A stretch of DNA of 64,000 nt, from NCBI RefSeq assembly GCF_004785795.1, contig NZ_SRRO01000001.1, forward strand, positions 1,860,001 to 1,924,000, given 5' to 3'. Within the stretch, counting starts at the first letter, position 1; every line of letters begins with the position of its first letter. The notes beneath the pieces are model-generated. The model saw nothing but the letters and a program-made list of their open reading frames with translations. It was not told the DNA's origin and did not search any database. The DNA is from Nocardioides eburneiflavus. GTDB taxonomy: Bacteria; Actinomycetota; Actinomycetes; Propionibacteriales; Nocardioidaceae. Positions 35,909 through 45,139 of this stretch are shown piece by piece. Position numbers and translations under genes: made by a program.

Positions 35909-36113
35909 TCAGGAAGCTGCCCGGACGACAGCGGTGACGGCCGACCCCACGTCGGGGAGCGAGCGCAGCTCGGCCGCGACCTCCCGGCAGCGCCGGCCCA
36001 TCGCGTCGTCGGCCAGGCTCGCCCGTGCCTGCTCGGCGATCTCGCTCGGCGTCGCTGTCGCGGCATCGGTCGTCGAGGCCAGTCCCAGCTCCTGCGCGCG
36101 TGGGCCGGCTGGG
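35909..36113 (-). pseudogene. C-terminal remnant of a glycosyltransferase (tentative)
   Basis: The minus strand reads an open frame ending at 35909 with a plausible protein C-terminus (ELGLASTTDAATATPSEIAE, then RCREVAAELRSLPDV). It resembles the last helices of MGT/UGT-type (GT1) glycosyltransferases. No start or upstream catalytic part follows; the frame fades into GC-rich sequence near 36113. The 445-base gap 35879-36323 otherwise holds only the region upstream of the sigma-factor gene. I read this as a gene remnant left by deletion; chance similarity is possible. Confidence 0.4.
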
Positions 36114-36323
36114 GGCCCAGCTCAGGGACCTGGGGCGGGGGGCCCTGGCGCCGCCGGGACCGCGGCAGGTCTAGACCTCGCCCGTCCGACCGCGCCTCCG
36201 AGGCGCTCGCGCGAGTGTGCGGAAGGAGAATTTGCGGGTCTGTCGTCGTGCGGACCCAACCCATCTCCCGCGCATCGGCATTCAAGCGGTGTCAGAGGAC
36301 CGCGGTGGCCGGAGGGAGGCGAG

Positions 36324-36839
36324 ATGCGACCCGACGAGGAGGAGCGCTTCGCCGACTTCGTGCGTGCCCACAGCGCCACGCTGTTCCGCACCGCCTACCT
36401 GATGACAGGTGACTACCAGCGCGCGGAGGACGTCCTGCAGGACTCCCTGGTCAGGATCTGCCAGCGCTGGTCGCGCATCGACCAGATGGCCTCGCCGCTC
36501 GCCTACGCCCGCAAGGTCGTGGTGAACCGGGCGGCGTCGTGGTGGCGCAAGAAGTCGTCGCGGGAGACCCCGATGCTGCTGCACCACGACCCTGCGTGGG
36601 GCGGTCACCTCGATGAGGTCGTCGAGCACCAGCGGGTCTGGCAGGCGGTGCTGGCCCTGCCCCCACGCCAGCGTGCGGTCATGGTGCTGCGCTACTACGA
36701 GGACCTGACCGAGGCACAGATCGCCGAGACCCTGGGCGTGGCGACCGGGACCGTGAAGAGCCACAGCCACGCGGCCCACCGTCGCCTGCTCGAGGTCCTC
36801 GGCGAACCGGCCCTTCCCAGCGAGGGGGCGACGCCATGA
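36324..36839 (+). CDS. ECF sigma factor, SigE (SACE/Streptomyces) type
   Basis: A 171-residue extracytoplasmic-function sigma factor. Region 2 (about residues 9-75) contains FRTAYLMTGDYQRAEDVLQD, and region 4 (about 110-160) contains LPPRQRAVMVLRYYEDLTEAQIAETLG. This matches the SigE family of small ECF factors common in Streptomyces and Nocardioides. The ATG follows a GGAGGG site. The stop overlaps the next gene (ATGA), which encodes a membrane protein placed as its anti-sigma partner. Confidence 0.9.
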   Translation: MRPDEEERFADFVRAHSATLFRTAYLMTGDYQRAEDVLQDSLVRICQRWSRIDQMASPLAYARKVVVNRAASWWRKKSSRETPMLLHHDPAWGGHLDEVVEHQRVWQAVLALPPRQRAVMVLRYYEDLTEAQIAETLGVATGTVKSHSHAAHRRLLEVLGEPALPSEGATP

Positions 36840-38089
36840 GCCTCGACCAGGTCCTCGGCGACGCGGCGCGCGGACTCGCCGCGGACCTCGTGCCCCCCGA
36901 GGTCGACCTGGGCGCGCTGCACCGCGGTGCGCGGGCCCGGCGGCGGCGTACGCAGGCGGCGGTGGTGGCGGCCGCCGCCCTGGCCGCCGTCACCACCGGT
37001 GCCCTCCTGGTGGACGGCCGCGCCGACAGCTCCCCCCAGCCCGTCGTGCCCGTGCCGCCGCCCACCAGCACGCCCACCAGCACACCCACCAGCACGCCCA
37101 CCGACGAGGAGCCGGTGTGGAGCCCGGACGCGCTGTCCGCACGGGAGGTGGTGCTCGACGAGCGCGCGAGGGCGCGCGCCACCGCGGTCGCGGCCGGCGA
37201 CCCCGACACCCGCCTGGCCGTGTGGGCAGCTGACGGGCGCACCGGTGTCGCGGTGACCACGGACGCCTACCGGACCACGACCTACGTCTCGGTCCCGCGA
37301 CTGCAGCCGGCGGCCTACCAGGCCCTCAGCCCACGTGACGACGTCTTCCTGCTCTCCCACGTCAACCACACCGACGAGTGGCTCGTCGGTGCCGACGGAT
37401 CCGTGCGGGGCGTCGACCGGGTCCGCCGCGAGGTCCTCCCGCAGGACGAGCGCCTCTGGTTCCAGTGCGCCGACGGCGGCTGGCGCTCGGCCTGGTGCGC
37501 ACTCGACCCGGACGCCGCGACGGCGTACGTCTGGCCCGAGGAGTGGGACGGATCGGCCGTGCCTCCGGGACCCGACGTGGTGCCGTGGGGCGCCAACCCC
37601 GAGCCGCGCTCCGTCGGCGGGACGGGCAGGCTCGAGGTCTGGTGGGGGACCGGAGGTGCACGGCAGGTGCGCACGCTCGCGGACGCGTCGTACGGCGACT
37701 ACGTCCTGGACTGCGGGCCCGGCCTGATGGCCCTGTGGTCCGTCGCCGCGCCGGGGGCGAGTGTGGACATCCACTCCAGCACGGACGGCGGCGCCACCTG
37801 GCAGGTGACGTCGTACGACGCCCCGACCGCGGACCAGTGGTGGAAGGTCCGGTGTGCGCCCGACGGATCGTTCATCGCCGTCGACAGCGAGCGGGGGACC
37901 GTGGTGTGGCGGGCCGCGAGTGGCGACGACGCCTTCCGGCAGGTGCTCGCCGCGCCCGCGCCGGCCGACTCGATCGGCGGCGCGGACGTGCGGACCGTCG
38001 CCGGTCGCGTGCTCGCGAGCGGCGAGGGCGTCGTGGGGATCTCCGAGGACGCGGGCTCGACGTGGACGAGGCTGGAGGACTGGCGATGA
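36836..38089 (+). CDS. Single-pass membrane protein, probable anti-sigma partner
   Basis: A 417-residue protein with a cytoplasmic N-terminus of about 40 residues ending in a basic RARRRR stretch, one transmembrane helix (about 41-60), a Pro/Ser/Thr linker made of PTST repeats, and a large extracytoplasmic domain. The outer domain has repeated Ser/Asp-box-like turns (SSTDGGATWQ, SEDAGSTWTR) that suggest a BNR/sialidase-like beta-propeller. No zinc-finger anti-sigma motif is seen, so the anti-sigma role rests on the ATGA overlap with the sigma gene and on topology. It overlaps the next lipoprotein gene. Confidence 0.65.
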   Translation: MSLDQVLGDAARGLAADLVPPEVDLGALHRGARARRRRTQAAVVAAAALAAVTTGALLVDGRADSSPQPVVPVPPPTSTPTSTPTSTPTDEEPVWSPDALSAREVVLDERARARATAVAAGDPDTRLAVWAADGRTGVAVTTDAYRTTTYVSVPRLQPAAYQALSPRDDVFLLSHVNHTDEWLVGADGSVRGVDRVRREVLPQDERLWFQCADGGWRSAWCALDPDAATAYVWPEEWDGSAVPPGPDVVPWGANPEPRSVGGTGRLEVWWGTGGARQVRTLADASYGDYVLDCGPGLMALWSVAAPGASVDIHSSTDGGATWQVTSYDAPTADQWWKVRCAPDGSFIAVDSERGTVVWRAASGDDAFRQVLAAPAPADSIGGADVRTVAGRVLASGEGVVGISEDAGSTWTRLEDWR

Positions 38090-39159
38090 GACGAGTGCCA
38101 CGTGCGATGGGCGTCCTGCTGGTGCTGGCGCTGGCCGGCTGCGCGGGGGATCCGGCCGCGGACCCGACCTCCGAACCGGCGCCCGGGGAGTCGTCCACGG
38201 GCGGTGCGCCGGCGGCGTTCGAGCCGGGGAGCTCCGCGCCGGTGTGGTGGGACGCCGACGGACTCCACCGCGGCGAGCTGGTGGAGCCGACCGCGGTCCC
38301 GCTGGGGGCCGAGGAGGGGATGGTCGGCGGCGCCGCGACGAGGCACCTGGCGCTGGTGCGCACGGGTGCGCTCTACCGCGACCACCGCGACGGCCGGGTC
38401 TGGTTCCACCCGTGGGGCGACTCGCCGCGGGTGGTGGGCAGGAGCACCGCCGCCGGGCCGGGTGGAGACACGGAGGGCGACACCGCAGCCTGGTTCGACG
38501 GAGACGAGCTGGTCGTCTACGACACGGTGCGCGACGAGGTGCTCTCGCGCACGCGGGAGCCGGTCGGCGTGAGCGATCGCGCGGAGTACGCCGAGCACGT
38601 CGGCCACGGGAACGGCTGGGTCCACGTGTCGCCGACGCAGGTGGTGTGGCGCTACGGCGGCGATGCGTCCTATGCGGTGGCCCGACGAGACCTCGTCGCG
38701 GGGACCTCGGAGTCGCCGTGGCACCCGCGGCCGTCGTCCGGCACGGCCCGGCGCTTCGTCGACCTGAGCAGCCACACCGCCGCGTGGGTGGGCGGGCACG
38801 CGCACGGAGGACGCGGCACCTTCGTCTACGACAGCGATGAGACCGAGGGCACCACGGCCGTCGACGCGGTGCTCGAGTACCCGGGCCGCCTGAGCCCGGA
38901 CGGCTGGTGGCTGCTCACGGCCGAGATCGCGGACGGGACGCACGGCGTCGCCTTCACCGACCTCCGCTCGGGCGAGACCTGGAAGCCCTTCGAGCAGTCC
39001 ACCTACGCCTTCTTCTCGTGGGCCTACGGCGACGTCGCGGTGATGCTGACGAACCGCCGCGCTCCCGACGGTCCGTGGACGCTGACCAGCTGCTCGGCCT
39101 CGACGCGATCCTGCACGGACCTCGACCACCGGGGCGCTGTCGCCCTGCCCAACCCGTAG
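38086..39159 (+). CDS. Secreted lipoprotein, beta-propeller-like
   Basis: A 357-residue protein with a lipoprotein signal peptide (LLVLALAGC, Cys near residue 19) and a Pro/Thr/Ser-rich linker. About 300 residues of short repeated Trp/Asp-rich beta segments follow, such as TAAWFDGDELVVYD and HTAAWVGGHAHG, consistent with a TolB/WD40-like propeller. The function is unknown. Its ATG overlaps the stop of the putative anti-sigma gene (ATGA), so sigma factor, membrane protein and lipoprotein form one operon, perhaps sensing an envelope condition. Confidence 0.65.
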   Translation: MRRVPRAMGVLLVLALAGCAGDPAADPTSEPAPGESSTGGAPAAFEPGSSAPVWWDADGLHRGELVEPTAVPLGAEEGMVGGAATRHLALVRTGALYRDHRDGRVWFHPWGDSPRVVGRSTAAGPGGDTEGDTAAWFDGDELVVYDTVRDEVLSRTREPVGVSDRAEYAEHVGHGNGWVHVSPTQVVWRYGGDASYAVARRDLVAGTSESPWHPRPSSGTARRFVDLSSHTAAWVGGHAHGGRGTFVYDSDETEGTTAVDAVLEYPGRLSPDGWWLLTAEIADGTHGVAFTDLRSGETWKPFEQSTYAFFSWAYGDVAVMLTNRRAPDGPWTLTSCSASTRSCTDLDHRGAVALPNP

Positions 39160-39227
39160 ACGAACGGCGCCACGAGCACCTCGGGACCTCCCCCTCGGGA
39201 CACACCCGCACACCAGAGGAGACAGAC

Positions 39228-40388
39228 ATGTACCGCATCCACCGCTACCTCTCCGGCCTCACCACCGCGGCCCTCGCCGCGGGGCTCGTCGCCGCTCCGG
39301 GCGTGCCCGCCGCAGCCGGACCCGCCACGTCCGCCGAGACGGCGCTCGACTGGCAGGGTGCAGCACTCACGACCGTGCCGTTCTCGCCGGCGCAGGCCCT
39401 CTACCTCTCGTTCACCAGCACGGCGGTCGACCGGGCCGCCCGCAAGAGCCTCAGGACGGCGAGCTCGTCGGAGGTCGCCGCCGTCGCCCGCGCAGCGCAC
39501 GACGTGCTCGTGGAGTACTTCCCCGGCTCGGCCGGTGCCCTCGGCGCGAGGCTCGAGGCCAGCCTCGCCCAGGTGCCCGACGGTCCCGCCGAGACCAGGG
39601 GCTCCCGGATCGGGGCGGAGGCGGCGGCGGACGTCATCGCGTCGCGCGAGGGCGACGGTCGAGGTGACCCCTCCATCGTCTACACCGCCCAGCCCGGCGT
39701 GGGCGTGTGGGTCGACCCGCGGCCCATGGCGACGCCCTGGTACGGCTTCGTCGACCGTGTCGACGGTGGTCGCCCCGTCGTCGTCGACGGTCCCGACCCG
39801 GTCGGCAGCGCCGCCTACCGCGCCGACCTGGCCGAGGCCCGGGACGACGGTCGTTCCGGGGCAGACCCCGTCAAGGCCGCGACGGCGACGTTCTTCAACG
39901 TGCCGGCGTTCGCGCTCTACCGCAACGCCCTGATCACCCACCTGCGCGCGCACCCGCTCGAGCTCACCGAGGTGACGGACCTGTTCGCCGACCTCGACCG
40001 CGCCACCGCCGAGGGCATGCGGCAGACGTGGCGGCACAAGTTCACCGAGGGCTTCTGGCGACCCAGCGCGGCGCTCACCTCAGACGACGGCGACCCGCTC
40101 ACCGAGACGGTGCCCGGGTGGACGCCGGTGCTGCCGGTGCCGCCGTACCCCGACTACCCGAGCGGCCACGGGACGCTGACCGGTGCGTTCGCCGAGACGG
40201 TGCGCTGCCACCTCGGTGACATCGCGCTGACGTTGAACGGAGCAGGTGCTCCCCGCACGTACGCCAGCCTGGCGGCACTCGAGCAGGAGGCCTTCATGTC
40301 ACGCATCTGGGGAGGCATCCACTTCCGCGACGCCATGGACGACGCCTACCTGATCGGCCACACGGTCGCCAGGCGCACCTGCGGCTGA
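39228..40388 (+). CDS. Vanadium-haloperoxidase/PAP2-type secreted protein
   Basis: A 386-residue protein with a Sec signal peptide (residues 1 to about 30, ending VPAAAG) and the three-part PAP2/vanadium-haloperoxidase site: K-x6-R-P (KFTEGFWRP), P-S-G-H (YPSGHGTLTGAF) and S-R-x5-H (SRIWGGIHF). Bacterial members may be haloperoxidases or phosphatases, and sequence does not decide. The ATG follows a GAGGAGA site. It lies 68 bases after the lipoprotein gene and may be read through from the sigma operon or have its own promoter. Confidence 0.82.
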   Translation: MYRIHRYLSGLTTAALAAGLVAAPGVPAAAGPATSAETALDWQGAALTTVPFSPAQALYLSFTSTAVDRAARKSLRTASSSEVAAVARAAHDVLVEYFPGSAGALGARLEASLAQVPDGPAETRGSRIGAEAAADVIASREGDGRGDPSIVYTAQPGVGVWVDPRPMATPWYGFVDRVDGGRPVVVDGPDPVGSAAYRADLAEARDDGRSGADPVKAATATFFNVPAFALYRNALITHLRAHPLELTEVTDLFADLDRATAEGMRQTWRHKFTEGFWRPSAALTSDDGDPLTETVPGWTPVLPVPPYPDYPSGHGTLTGAFAETVRCHLGDIALTLNGAGAPRTYASLAALEQEAFMSRIWGGIHFRDAMDDAYLIGHTVARRTCG

Positions 40389-40435
40389 GCACGGCGCGGT
40401 GGCCGGGTGTCGGTCGGCGCCGCCAGACTGGGGTC

Positions 40436-41359
40436 ATGACGGCTCGGGACCACATGACGCAGGTGGAGCAGCAGCCCCGCCGCTTCTACGACGGCGGGAC
40501 GCTGACCACCGAGGCCGGTCCGGGCGAGCCGCCCGACCCCGGCTCGGACCCGCGCATCGTGCTCGAGCGGCACGCGGAGGAGGGCGTCGAGCTGTTCGAG
40601 CTCGAGCGACGCATCGCCTACCTCGACCGGCACCTCGGCGAGCTCCTCGTGCCCTCGCACGCCGACTTCCGCACCGACCTGACATCGGTGCCGGCGCTGT
40701 TCACCTGGCTGGTGCCCAAGACCGGCGCCCACCTGCCGGCCGCGCTGCTCCACGACGCGCTGGTCGCCGGCCGCGGGGACCCCACGTCCTACGTCTCCAC
40801 CGACGGGCACGAGGTCGACCGGGTCGAGGCGGACCGGGTCTTCCGCGACGCGATGGCCGACACCGGCACCGGCGTGGTCCGTCGCTGGATCGTGTGGACC
40901 GCGGTGACCGTCGCGACGATCTTCGTCGGACGGTCCGTCCCGTGGTCGCGGGCCACGCACTGGTCCTACCGGGGCGCGGCCGGGGTCACCATCGCCTCGA
41001 TCGTCTACCTCGGCTACAGCGCGACCAGCGACCTGTTCGACCGGTCCTGGGCGGGTGCGGTCGACGTGCCGTGGATGGGCGACCGGCCGTGGTGGGCCGA
41101 GGTGGCCGGCGGGTTCGCCGGCGCCGTGGTGCTGCCGCTCGCGCTGAGCCTGCTCTGGGGGCGGCTGCGGATGGCGGGCGCGATCGCCGGGGTGATGCTC
41201 GCCGTGCTGCTCCACGTCACGCTCGGGCTGGCGCTGATCGCAGCGGCGTACGTCCTGCTCGAGCGACTGGCCCGGCGCTCGTCGCTCGCGGCGTGGGCCC
41301 TCGCCGGCGTCGTGGTGGTCGGGTCGCTGGTGGTCTTCGCCGTGCTCAGCCTCGGTTGA
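40436..41359 (+). CDS. DUF1353 domain membrane protein
   Basis: A 307-residue protein. Residues about 10-140 carry the DUF1353 signature (DFRTDLTSVPALFTWLVPKTG followed by AALLHDAL), a domain also found in phage proteins, with unknown function. Residues about 150-305 form five or so hydrophobic segments. Such fusions of DUF1353 to a membrane region occur in actinobacteria. The ATG is at 40436. The 3' end overlaps the convergent small membrane gene by 14 bases. Confidence 0.78.
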   Translation: MTARDHMTQVEQQPRRFYDGGTLTTEAGPGEPPDPGSDPRIVLERHAEEGVELFELERRIAYLDRHLGELLVPSHADFRTDLTSVPALFTWLVPKTGAHLPAALLHDALVAGRGDPTSYVSTDGHEVDRVEADRVFRDAMADTGTGVVRRWIVWTAVTVATIFVGRSVPWSRATHWSYRGAAGVTIASIVYLGYSATSDLFDRSWAGAVDVPWMGDRPWWAEVAGGFAGAVVLPLALSLLWGRLRMAGAIAGVMLAVLLHVTLGLALIAAAYVLLERLARRSSLAAWALAGVVVVGSLVVFAVLSLG

Positions 41360-41744
41360 CGCCGATCTCGGCGAGCCAGCGCGCGGCGAAGGTGTCGCCT
41401 GGCAGGTCCTGCATGACGAGCTCGAACCCCGCGCGGCCCGCGACGACGACCAGGCCGAGGGCGACCGCGGTCACCACCATGCCGTTGACGTTGCGTGGGA
41501 ACCGGCTCGGCACCGTCCGGACGCGGTGCCACCCGCCGACGAGCCCGGACGTCACGATCGCCGAGACGACGCTGGCGAAGGCGGCGCCGATGACGGTGCC
41601 GAGGAGGTCGAGCCGGCTGATGAGGATCGCCGACGTCGCCGCGGCGGTGGCGCCGGCGACGAGCTGCGGGAGGCTGAGGTCGAGGAGGGGCTGGCGGTCG
41701 TTCCGGTCGGGCTCGTCACGACGGAGGGAGGGGGAGTCAGGCAT
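41346..41744 (-). CDS. Hypothetical membrane protein
   Basis: A 132-residue protein with a charged, cytoplasmic-looking N-terminus (Asp/Arg-rich, residues 1-25) and three hydrophobic stretches (about 28-45, 48-70 and 86-108). I do not recognise the family. It overlaps the convergent DUF1353 gene at its 3' end and lies downstream of hemolysin III on the same strand across a 104-base gap. That gap contains small inverted repeats (ACAGGG...CCCTGT and CGATCG...CGATCG). Confidence 0.6.
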   Translation of the reverse strand: MPDSPSLRRDEPDRNDRQPLLDLSLPQLVAGATAAATSAILISRLDLLGTVIGAAFASVVSAIVTSGLVGGWHRVRTVPSRFPRNVNGMVVTAVALGLVVVAGRAGFELVMQDLPGDTFAARWLAEIGVNRG

Positions 41745-41848
41745 CTCGCGGTGGGGGTGGGGGACAGGGCTTCCCCTGTACGACGCTCCGCGCCCGCCGA
41801 TCGTTTCCGATCGTGAGCGACCTCACCTGGGCGACGACGTCGCGCCGG

Positions 41849-42574
41849 TCAGCGCAGGGAGTAGGTCGCGAGCGAGACGCCGACGTAGTGCGCGGCGAAC
41901 GCGAGCACCGTGAACGAGTGGAAGACCTCGTGGAAGCCGAACCAGCGCGGCGAGGGGTTGGGCCGCTTGAGCCCGTAGACGACACCGCCGAGGGTGTAGA
42001 GCACGCCGCCGACCGCCACCAGCACGAGCGTCGCGATCGCGACCCCGCTGCTGAACCTGTCGGCCCCCTCCATGAACTGCGGGATGAAGAAGACGGCCGC
42101 CCAGCCGAGCGCGATGTACATCGGGGTGTAGAGCCAGCGCGGCGCGTCGGTCCAGAACACCCGGAACAGCACGCCCCCGATCGCTGCGGCCCAGACGACG
42201 ACCAGCAGCGTGGTGCGCGCCGAGCCGTCGAGGAAGAGCAGGGCGTACGGCGTGTAGGTGCCGGCGATGAGCACGAAGATGTTGGCGTGGTCGAAGCGGC
42301 GCAGGAACGCCCACGTGCGCGGCGACCAGGTGCCGCGGTGGTAGATCGCGGAGACGGTGAACACCAGGAGCGCGGACAGTGCGAACGCCGCCGAGCCGAT
42401 GCGGGTGGAGGCCGTCGGCGACATCGCGACGAGGACGATGCCGGCCGCGAGGGCGAGCGGTGCGGTCGCGGCGTGCAGCCAGCCGCGCAGGTGTGGCTTG
42501 ACCTCGGCCATCTTGTCGGCCATCACCTCGCCCGCACGCTCCACGGCGTGCTCGACGCGGTCGCGCGGGGTCAT
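41849..42574 (-). CDS. Hemolysin III / progestin-receptor (PAQR) family protein
   Basis: A 241-residue integral membrane protein of the hemolysin III (YqfA)/PAQR family with seven predicted helices. The conserved motifs are present: SAIYHRGTWSP near residue 78, FDHANIFVLIAGTYTP near 93, and the C-terminal FGFHEVFHSFTVLAFAAHY, whose histidines form the zinc/hydrolase site of PAQR proteins. The ATG at 42572-42574 fits the family. It is divergent from the Z-prenyl synthase, the same arrangement as Rv1085c and Rv1086. Confidence 0.88.
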   Translation of the reverse strand: MTPRDRVEHAVERAGEVMADKMAEVKPHLRGWLHAATAPLALAAGIVLVAMSPTASTRIGSAAFALSALLVFTVSAIYHRGTWSPRTWAFLRRFDHANIFVLIAGTYTPYALLFLDGSARTTLLVVVWAAAIGGVLFRVFWTDAPRWLYTPMYIALGWAAVFFIPQFMEGADRFSSGVAIATLVLVAVGGVLYTLGGVVYGLKRPNPSPRWFGFHEVFHSFTVLAFAAHYVGVSLATYSLR

Positions 42575-42668
42575 GCGACGGTCTCCATGGGAGGAAAATA
42601 CCCGCTCTGCGGTCAGGCGCGCAGTCGCCGTCGCGGAGTCACCGGTCACACGGCGTTACGATCGGTCG

Positions 42669-43448
42669 GTGGTCAACGTGAAGGACGCCGTGCGACGGGT
42701 GCTCTACCCGGCCTACGAGTCCCGGGTGGTGAAGCGCCTGCCCCACGACCAGATCCCGAAGCACGTCGGCGTGATGCTCGACGGCAACCGTCGCTGGGCC
42801 AAGGCAGTGGGGCTCAACACCGCCGAGGGCTACCAGGCCGGTGCCGACAACATCCGCCCGCTCCTCGGCTGGTGCGAGGAGGTCGGCGTCGAGGTCGTCA
42901 CGCTGTGGCTGCTCTCCAGCGACAACCTCACCAACCGCCCGCCCGAGCAGCTCACCGGTCTGCTGGCGATCATCGAGGGCGCCGTCGAGTCGCTCGCCGA
43001 GGCCGGTCGCTGGCGGATCCACCCGGTGGGCGCGCTCGACCTGCTGCCGACCGGGACGGCCGAGCGGCTCAAGGCGGCCGAGGAGGCCACGCGCGACATC
43101 GACGGGCTGCTCGTCAACGTCGCGGTCGGCTACGGCGGGCGGCGCGAGATCGCCGACGCCGTACGCGCGCTGCTCGCCGACCATGCGTCAAGGGGCACGT
43201 CGCTGGAGGAGCTCGCCGACATCATCGACGTCGAGCACATCGCCGAGCACCTCTACACCAAGGGCCAGCCCGACCCCGACCTGGTGATCCGCACTTCCGG
43301 CGAGCAGCGCCTCGGCGGGTTCCTGCTGTGGCAGTCGGCCAACTCGGAGTTCTACTTCTGCGAGGCGCTGTGGCCCGACTTCCGACGCGTCGACTTCCTG
43401 CGCGCGATCCGGTCGTACGCCGCGCGCGAGCGCCGCTTCGGCGGCTGA
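42669..43448 (+). CDS. uppS: Isoprenyl (cis-prenyl) diphosphate synthase
   Basis: A 259-residue cis-prenyltransferase of the UppS family. The catalytic Asp is in GVMLDGNRRWAK. Further motifs are SSDNLTNRP, GYGGRREI and the C-terminal DLVIRTSGEQRLGGFLLWQ...EFYFCEALWPDF. The position beside hemolysin III matches Rv1086, a short-chain Z,E-farnesyl diphosphate synthase, so this may make Z-FPP rather than undecaprenyl diphosphate. The start is GTG 42669 or GTG 42678. No ribosome-binding site is seen; TACGAT at 42657-42662 lies just upstream, so a leaderless transcript is possible. Confidence 0.9.
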   Translation: MVNVKDAVRRVLYPAYESRVVKRLPHDQIPKHVGVMLDGNRRWAKAVGLNTAEGYQAGADNIRPLLGWCEEVGVEVVTLWLLSSDNLTNRPPEQLTGLLAIIEGAVESLAEAGRWRIHPVGALDLLPTGTAERLKAAEEATRDIDGLLVNVAVGYGGRREIADAVRALLADHASRGTSLEELADIIDVEHIAEHLYTKGQPDPDLVIRTSGEQRLGGFLLWQSANSEFYFCEALWPDFRRVDFLRAIRSYAARERRFGG

Positions 43449-43534
43449 GCGCCTCGACCGGAGACGTCATCCGACCGTCACCTCGCGTTCGGGCGTGTCG
43501 CCCCGGATCGGGGTCGCGGCGGGCGTACTTTCGC

Positions 43535-43567
43535 CGGTATCGGCAGGTGGGGAAGCTTGCCGAACCG
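43535..43567 (+). other. Hairpin in the phoH2 upstream region
   Basis: CGGTATCGGCA (43535-43545) pairs with TGCCGAACCG (43558-43567), giving a 10-bp stem with one bulged A and a 12-base loop. It lies about 100 bases upstream of phoH2 in a 219-base intergenic region. No known riboswitch or leader is recognised. It may be a terminator for uppS or part of a 5' leader. Confidence 0.35.
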
Positions 43568-43667
43568 GGAGGAAACCTTGGGCACTCAGATGGGAGCTCT
43601 CCGGTCCGTTGAATGACATCGGGCCGGGCGAGGAGTGCGCGCGCCGACCCGCAGCAAGGGGTTAGTC

Positions 43668-45011
43668 GTGGCCAGCAAGTCCTCACCCAGCAGCTCCGCA
43701 TCGCCCGGCTCCACCGACGGTGACCGTCGGACCTACGTCCTGGACACCAGCGTCCTGCTCGCCGATCCGGGCGCGCTGACCCGCTTCGCCGAGCACGAGG
43801 TCGTGCTCCCGGTGGTGGTGATCACCGAGCTCGAGGGCAAGCGCCACCACCCCGAGCTCGGGTTCTTCGCCCGCTCGGCCCTGCGGGCGCTGGACGACCT
43901 GCGCGTCGTCAACGGCCGCCTCGACGAGCCCGTGTCGATCGGCACCGACGGCGGCACGCTGCGGGTCGAGCTCAACCACACCGACGCCGCCTCGCTGCCG
44001 TCGGGCTTCCGGCTGGGCGACAACGACACCCGGATCCTCGCCGTGGCCCGCAACCTGGCCGACGAGGGCCACCGGGTGACGCTCGTCTCCAAGGACCTCC
44101 CGCTGCGGATCAAGGCCTCGGCCGTCGGTCTCGACGCCCAGGAGTACCGCGCCGAGGCGATCAGCGACTCCGGCTACACCGGCATGACCGAGCTGGAGGT
44201 GCCGGCCGCCGACCTCGACGAGCTCTACGAGGACGGCGTGATCGACCTCGCCGACGCCCGCGACCTGCCCTGCCACAACGGCCTCGTGCTGCTCTCGGAG
44301 CGCGGCACGGCGCTCGGTCGCGTCGGTGCCGACAAGCGGGTGCACCTCGTGCGCGGCGACCGCGACGCCTTCGGCATCCACGGGCGCTCCGCCGAGCAGC
44401 GGGTCGCCCTGGAGATGCTGCTCGACCCCGAGGTCGGCATCGTCTCGCTCGGCGGTCGCGCCGGCACCGGCAAGTCGGCCATGGCACTGTGCGCCGGGCT
44501 CGAGGCGGTGATGGAGCGGCGCCAGCACAAGAAGGTCGTGGTCTTCCGCCCGCTGTTCGCCGTCGGCGGCCAGGAGCTCGGCTACCTCCCCGGCTCGGAG
44601 AACGAGAAGATGTCGCCGTGGGCCCAGGCGGTCTTCGACACCCTCGGCGCGCTCACCGGCAAGGACGTCATCGACGAGGTGATGGACCGCGGGATGCTCG
44701 AGGTGCTGCCGCTGACCCACATCCGCGGCCGGTCGCTCCACGACGCCTTCGTCATCGTCGACGAGGCCCAGTCGCTGGAGCGCAACGTGCTCCTGACCGT
44801 CCTGTCGCGCATCGGCGCCAACTCCAAGGTGGTGCTCACCCACGACGTCGCCCAGCGCGACAACCTGCGGGTGGGACGCCACGACGGCATCGTCGCGGTG
44901 GTCGAGAAGCTCAAGGGCCACCCGCTCTTCGCCCACGTCACCCTCACCCGCTCCGAGCGCTCGCCGATCGCGGCGCTGGTGACCGAGATGCTGGAGGACG
45001 TCACGCTGTGA
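43668..45011 (+). CDS. phoH2: PhoH2 protein (PIN ribonuclease + PhoH ATPase)
   Basis: A 447-residue fusion. Residues about 22-150 form a PIN domain ([11 protein letters not shown] with D26, E54 and the acidic GDNDTR near 118), and the PhoH helicase-type ATPase has Walker A GRAGTGKS at 263-270 and Walker B VIVDEAQ with D365-E366. PhoH2 proteins are sequence-specific RNA helicase-ribonucleases, sometimes paired with an antitoxin-like phoAT; none is seen here. The GTG start is chosen for AAGGGG 8-12 bases upstream. A perfect 14-bp hairpin follows the stop. Its position matches Rv1095. Confidence 0.92.
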   Translation: MASKSSPSSSASPGSTDGDRRTYVLDTSVLLADPGALTRFAEHEVVLPVVVITELEGKRHHPELGFFARSALRALDDLRVVNGRLDEPVSIGTDGGTLRVELNHTDAASLPSGFRLGDNDTRILAVARNLADEGHRVTLVSKDLPLRIKASAVGLDAQEYRAEAISDSGYTGMTELEVPAADLDELYEDGVIDLADARDLPCHNGLVLLSERGTALGRVGADKRVHLVRGDRDAFGIHGRSAEQRVALEMLLDPEVGIVSLGGRAGTGKSAMALCAGLEAVMERRQHKKVVVFRPLFAVGGQELGYLPGSENEKMSPWAQAVFDTLGALTGKDVIDEVMDRGMLEVLPLTHIRGRSLHDAFVIVDEAQSLERNVLLTVLSRIGANSKVVLTHDVAQRDNLRVGRHDGIVAVVEKLKGHPLFAHVTLTRSERSPIAALVTEMLEDVTL

Positions 45012-45018
45012 CCCACCT

Positions 45019-45054
45019 CCCGTACGCCCCGGTGTGACTGCCGGGGCGTACGGG
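45019..45054 (+). terminator. Strong hairpin after phoH2
   Basis: CCCGTACGCCCCGG (45019-45032) and its exact complement (45041-45054) form a 14-bp perfect stem with an 8-base loop, starting 8 bases after the phoH2 stop. There is no T-run, as is usual for actinobacterial terminators. Confidence 0.7.
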
Positions 45055-45139
45055 ATCGGTGTGAACGGTGTGACGCAAGGGGCGCTGGCAATTGTGGGGT
45101 TCGGTTTGCGTGGGTCTCGGGGCTCATGCATGGTGGCTC

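Noticed and set aside
37061..37102. A 12-base tandem repeat (CCCACCAGCACG-like)
   Set aside because: It encodes a Pro-Thr-Ser-Thr linker after a transmembrane helix. This is ordinary low-complexity coding sequence, not a regulatory or mobile repeat.
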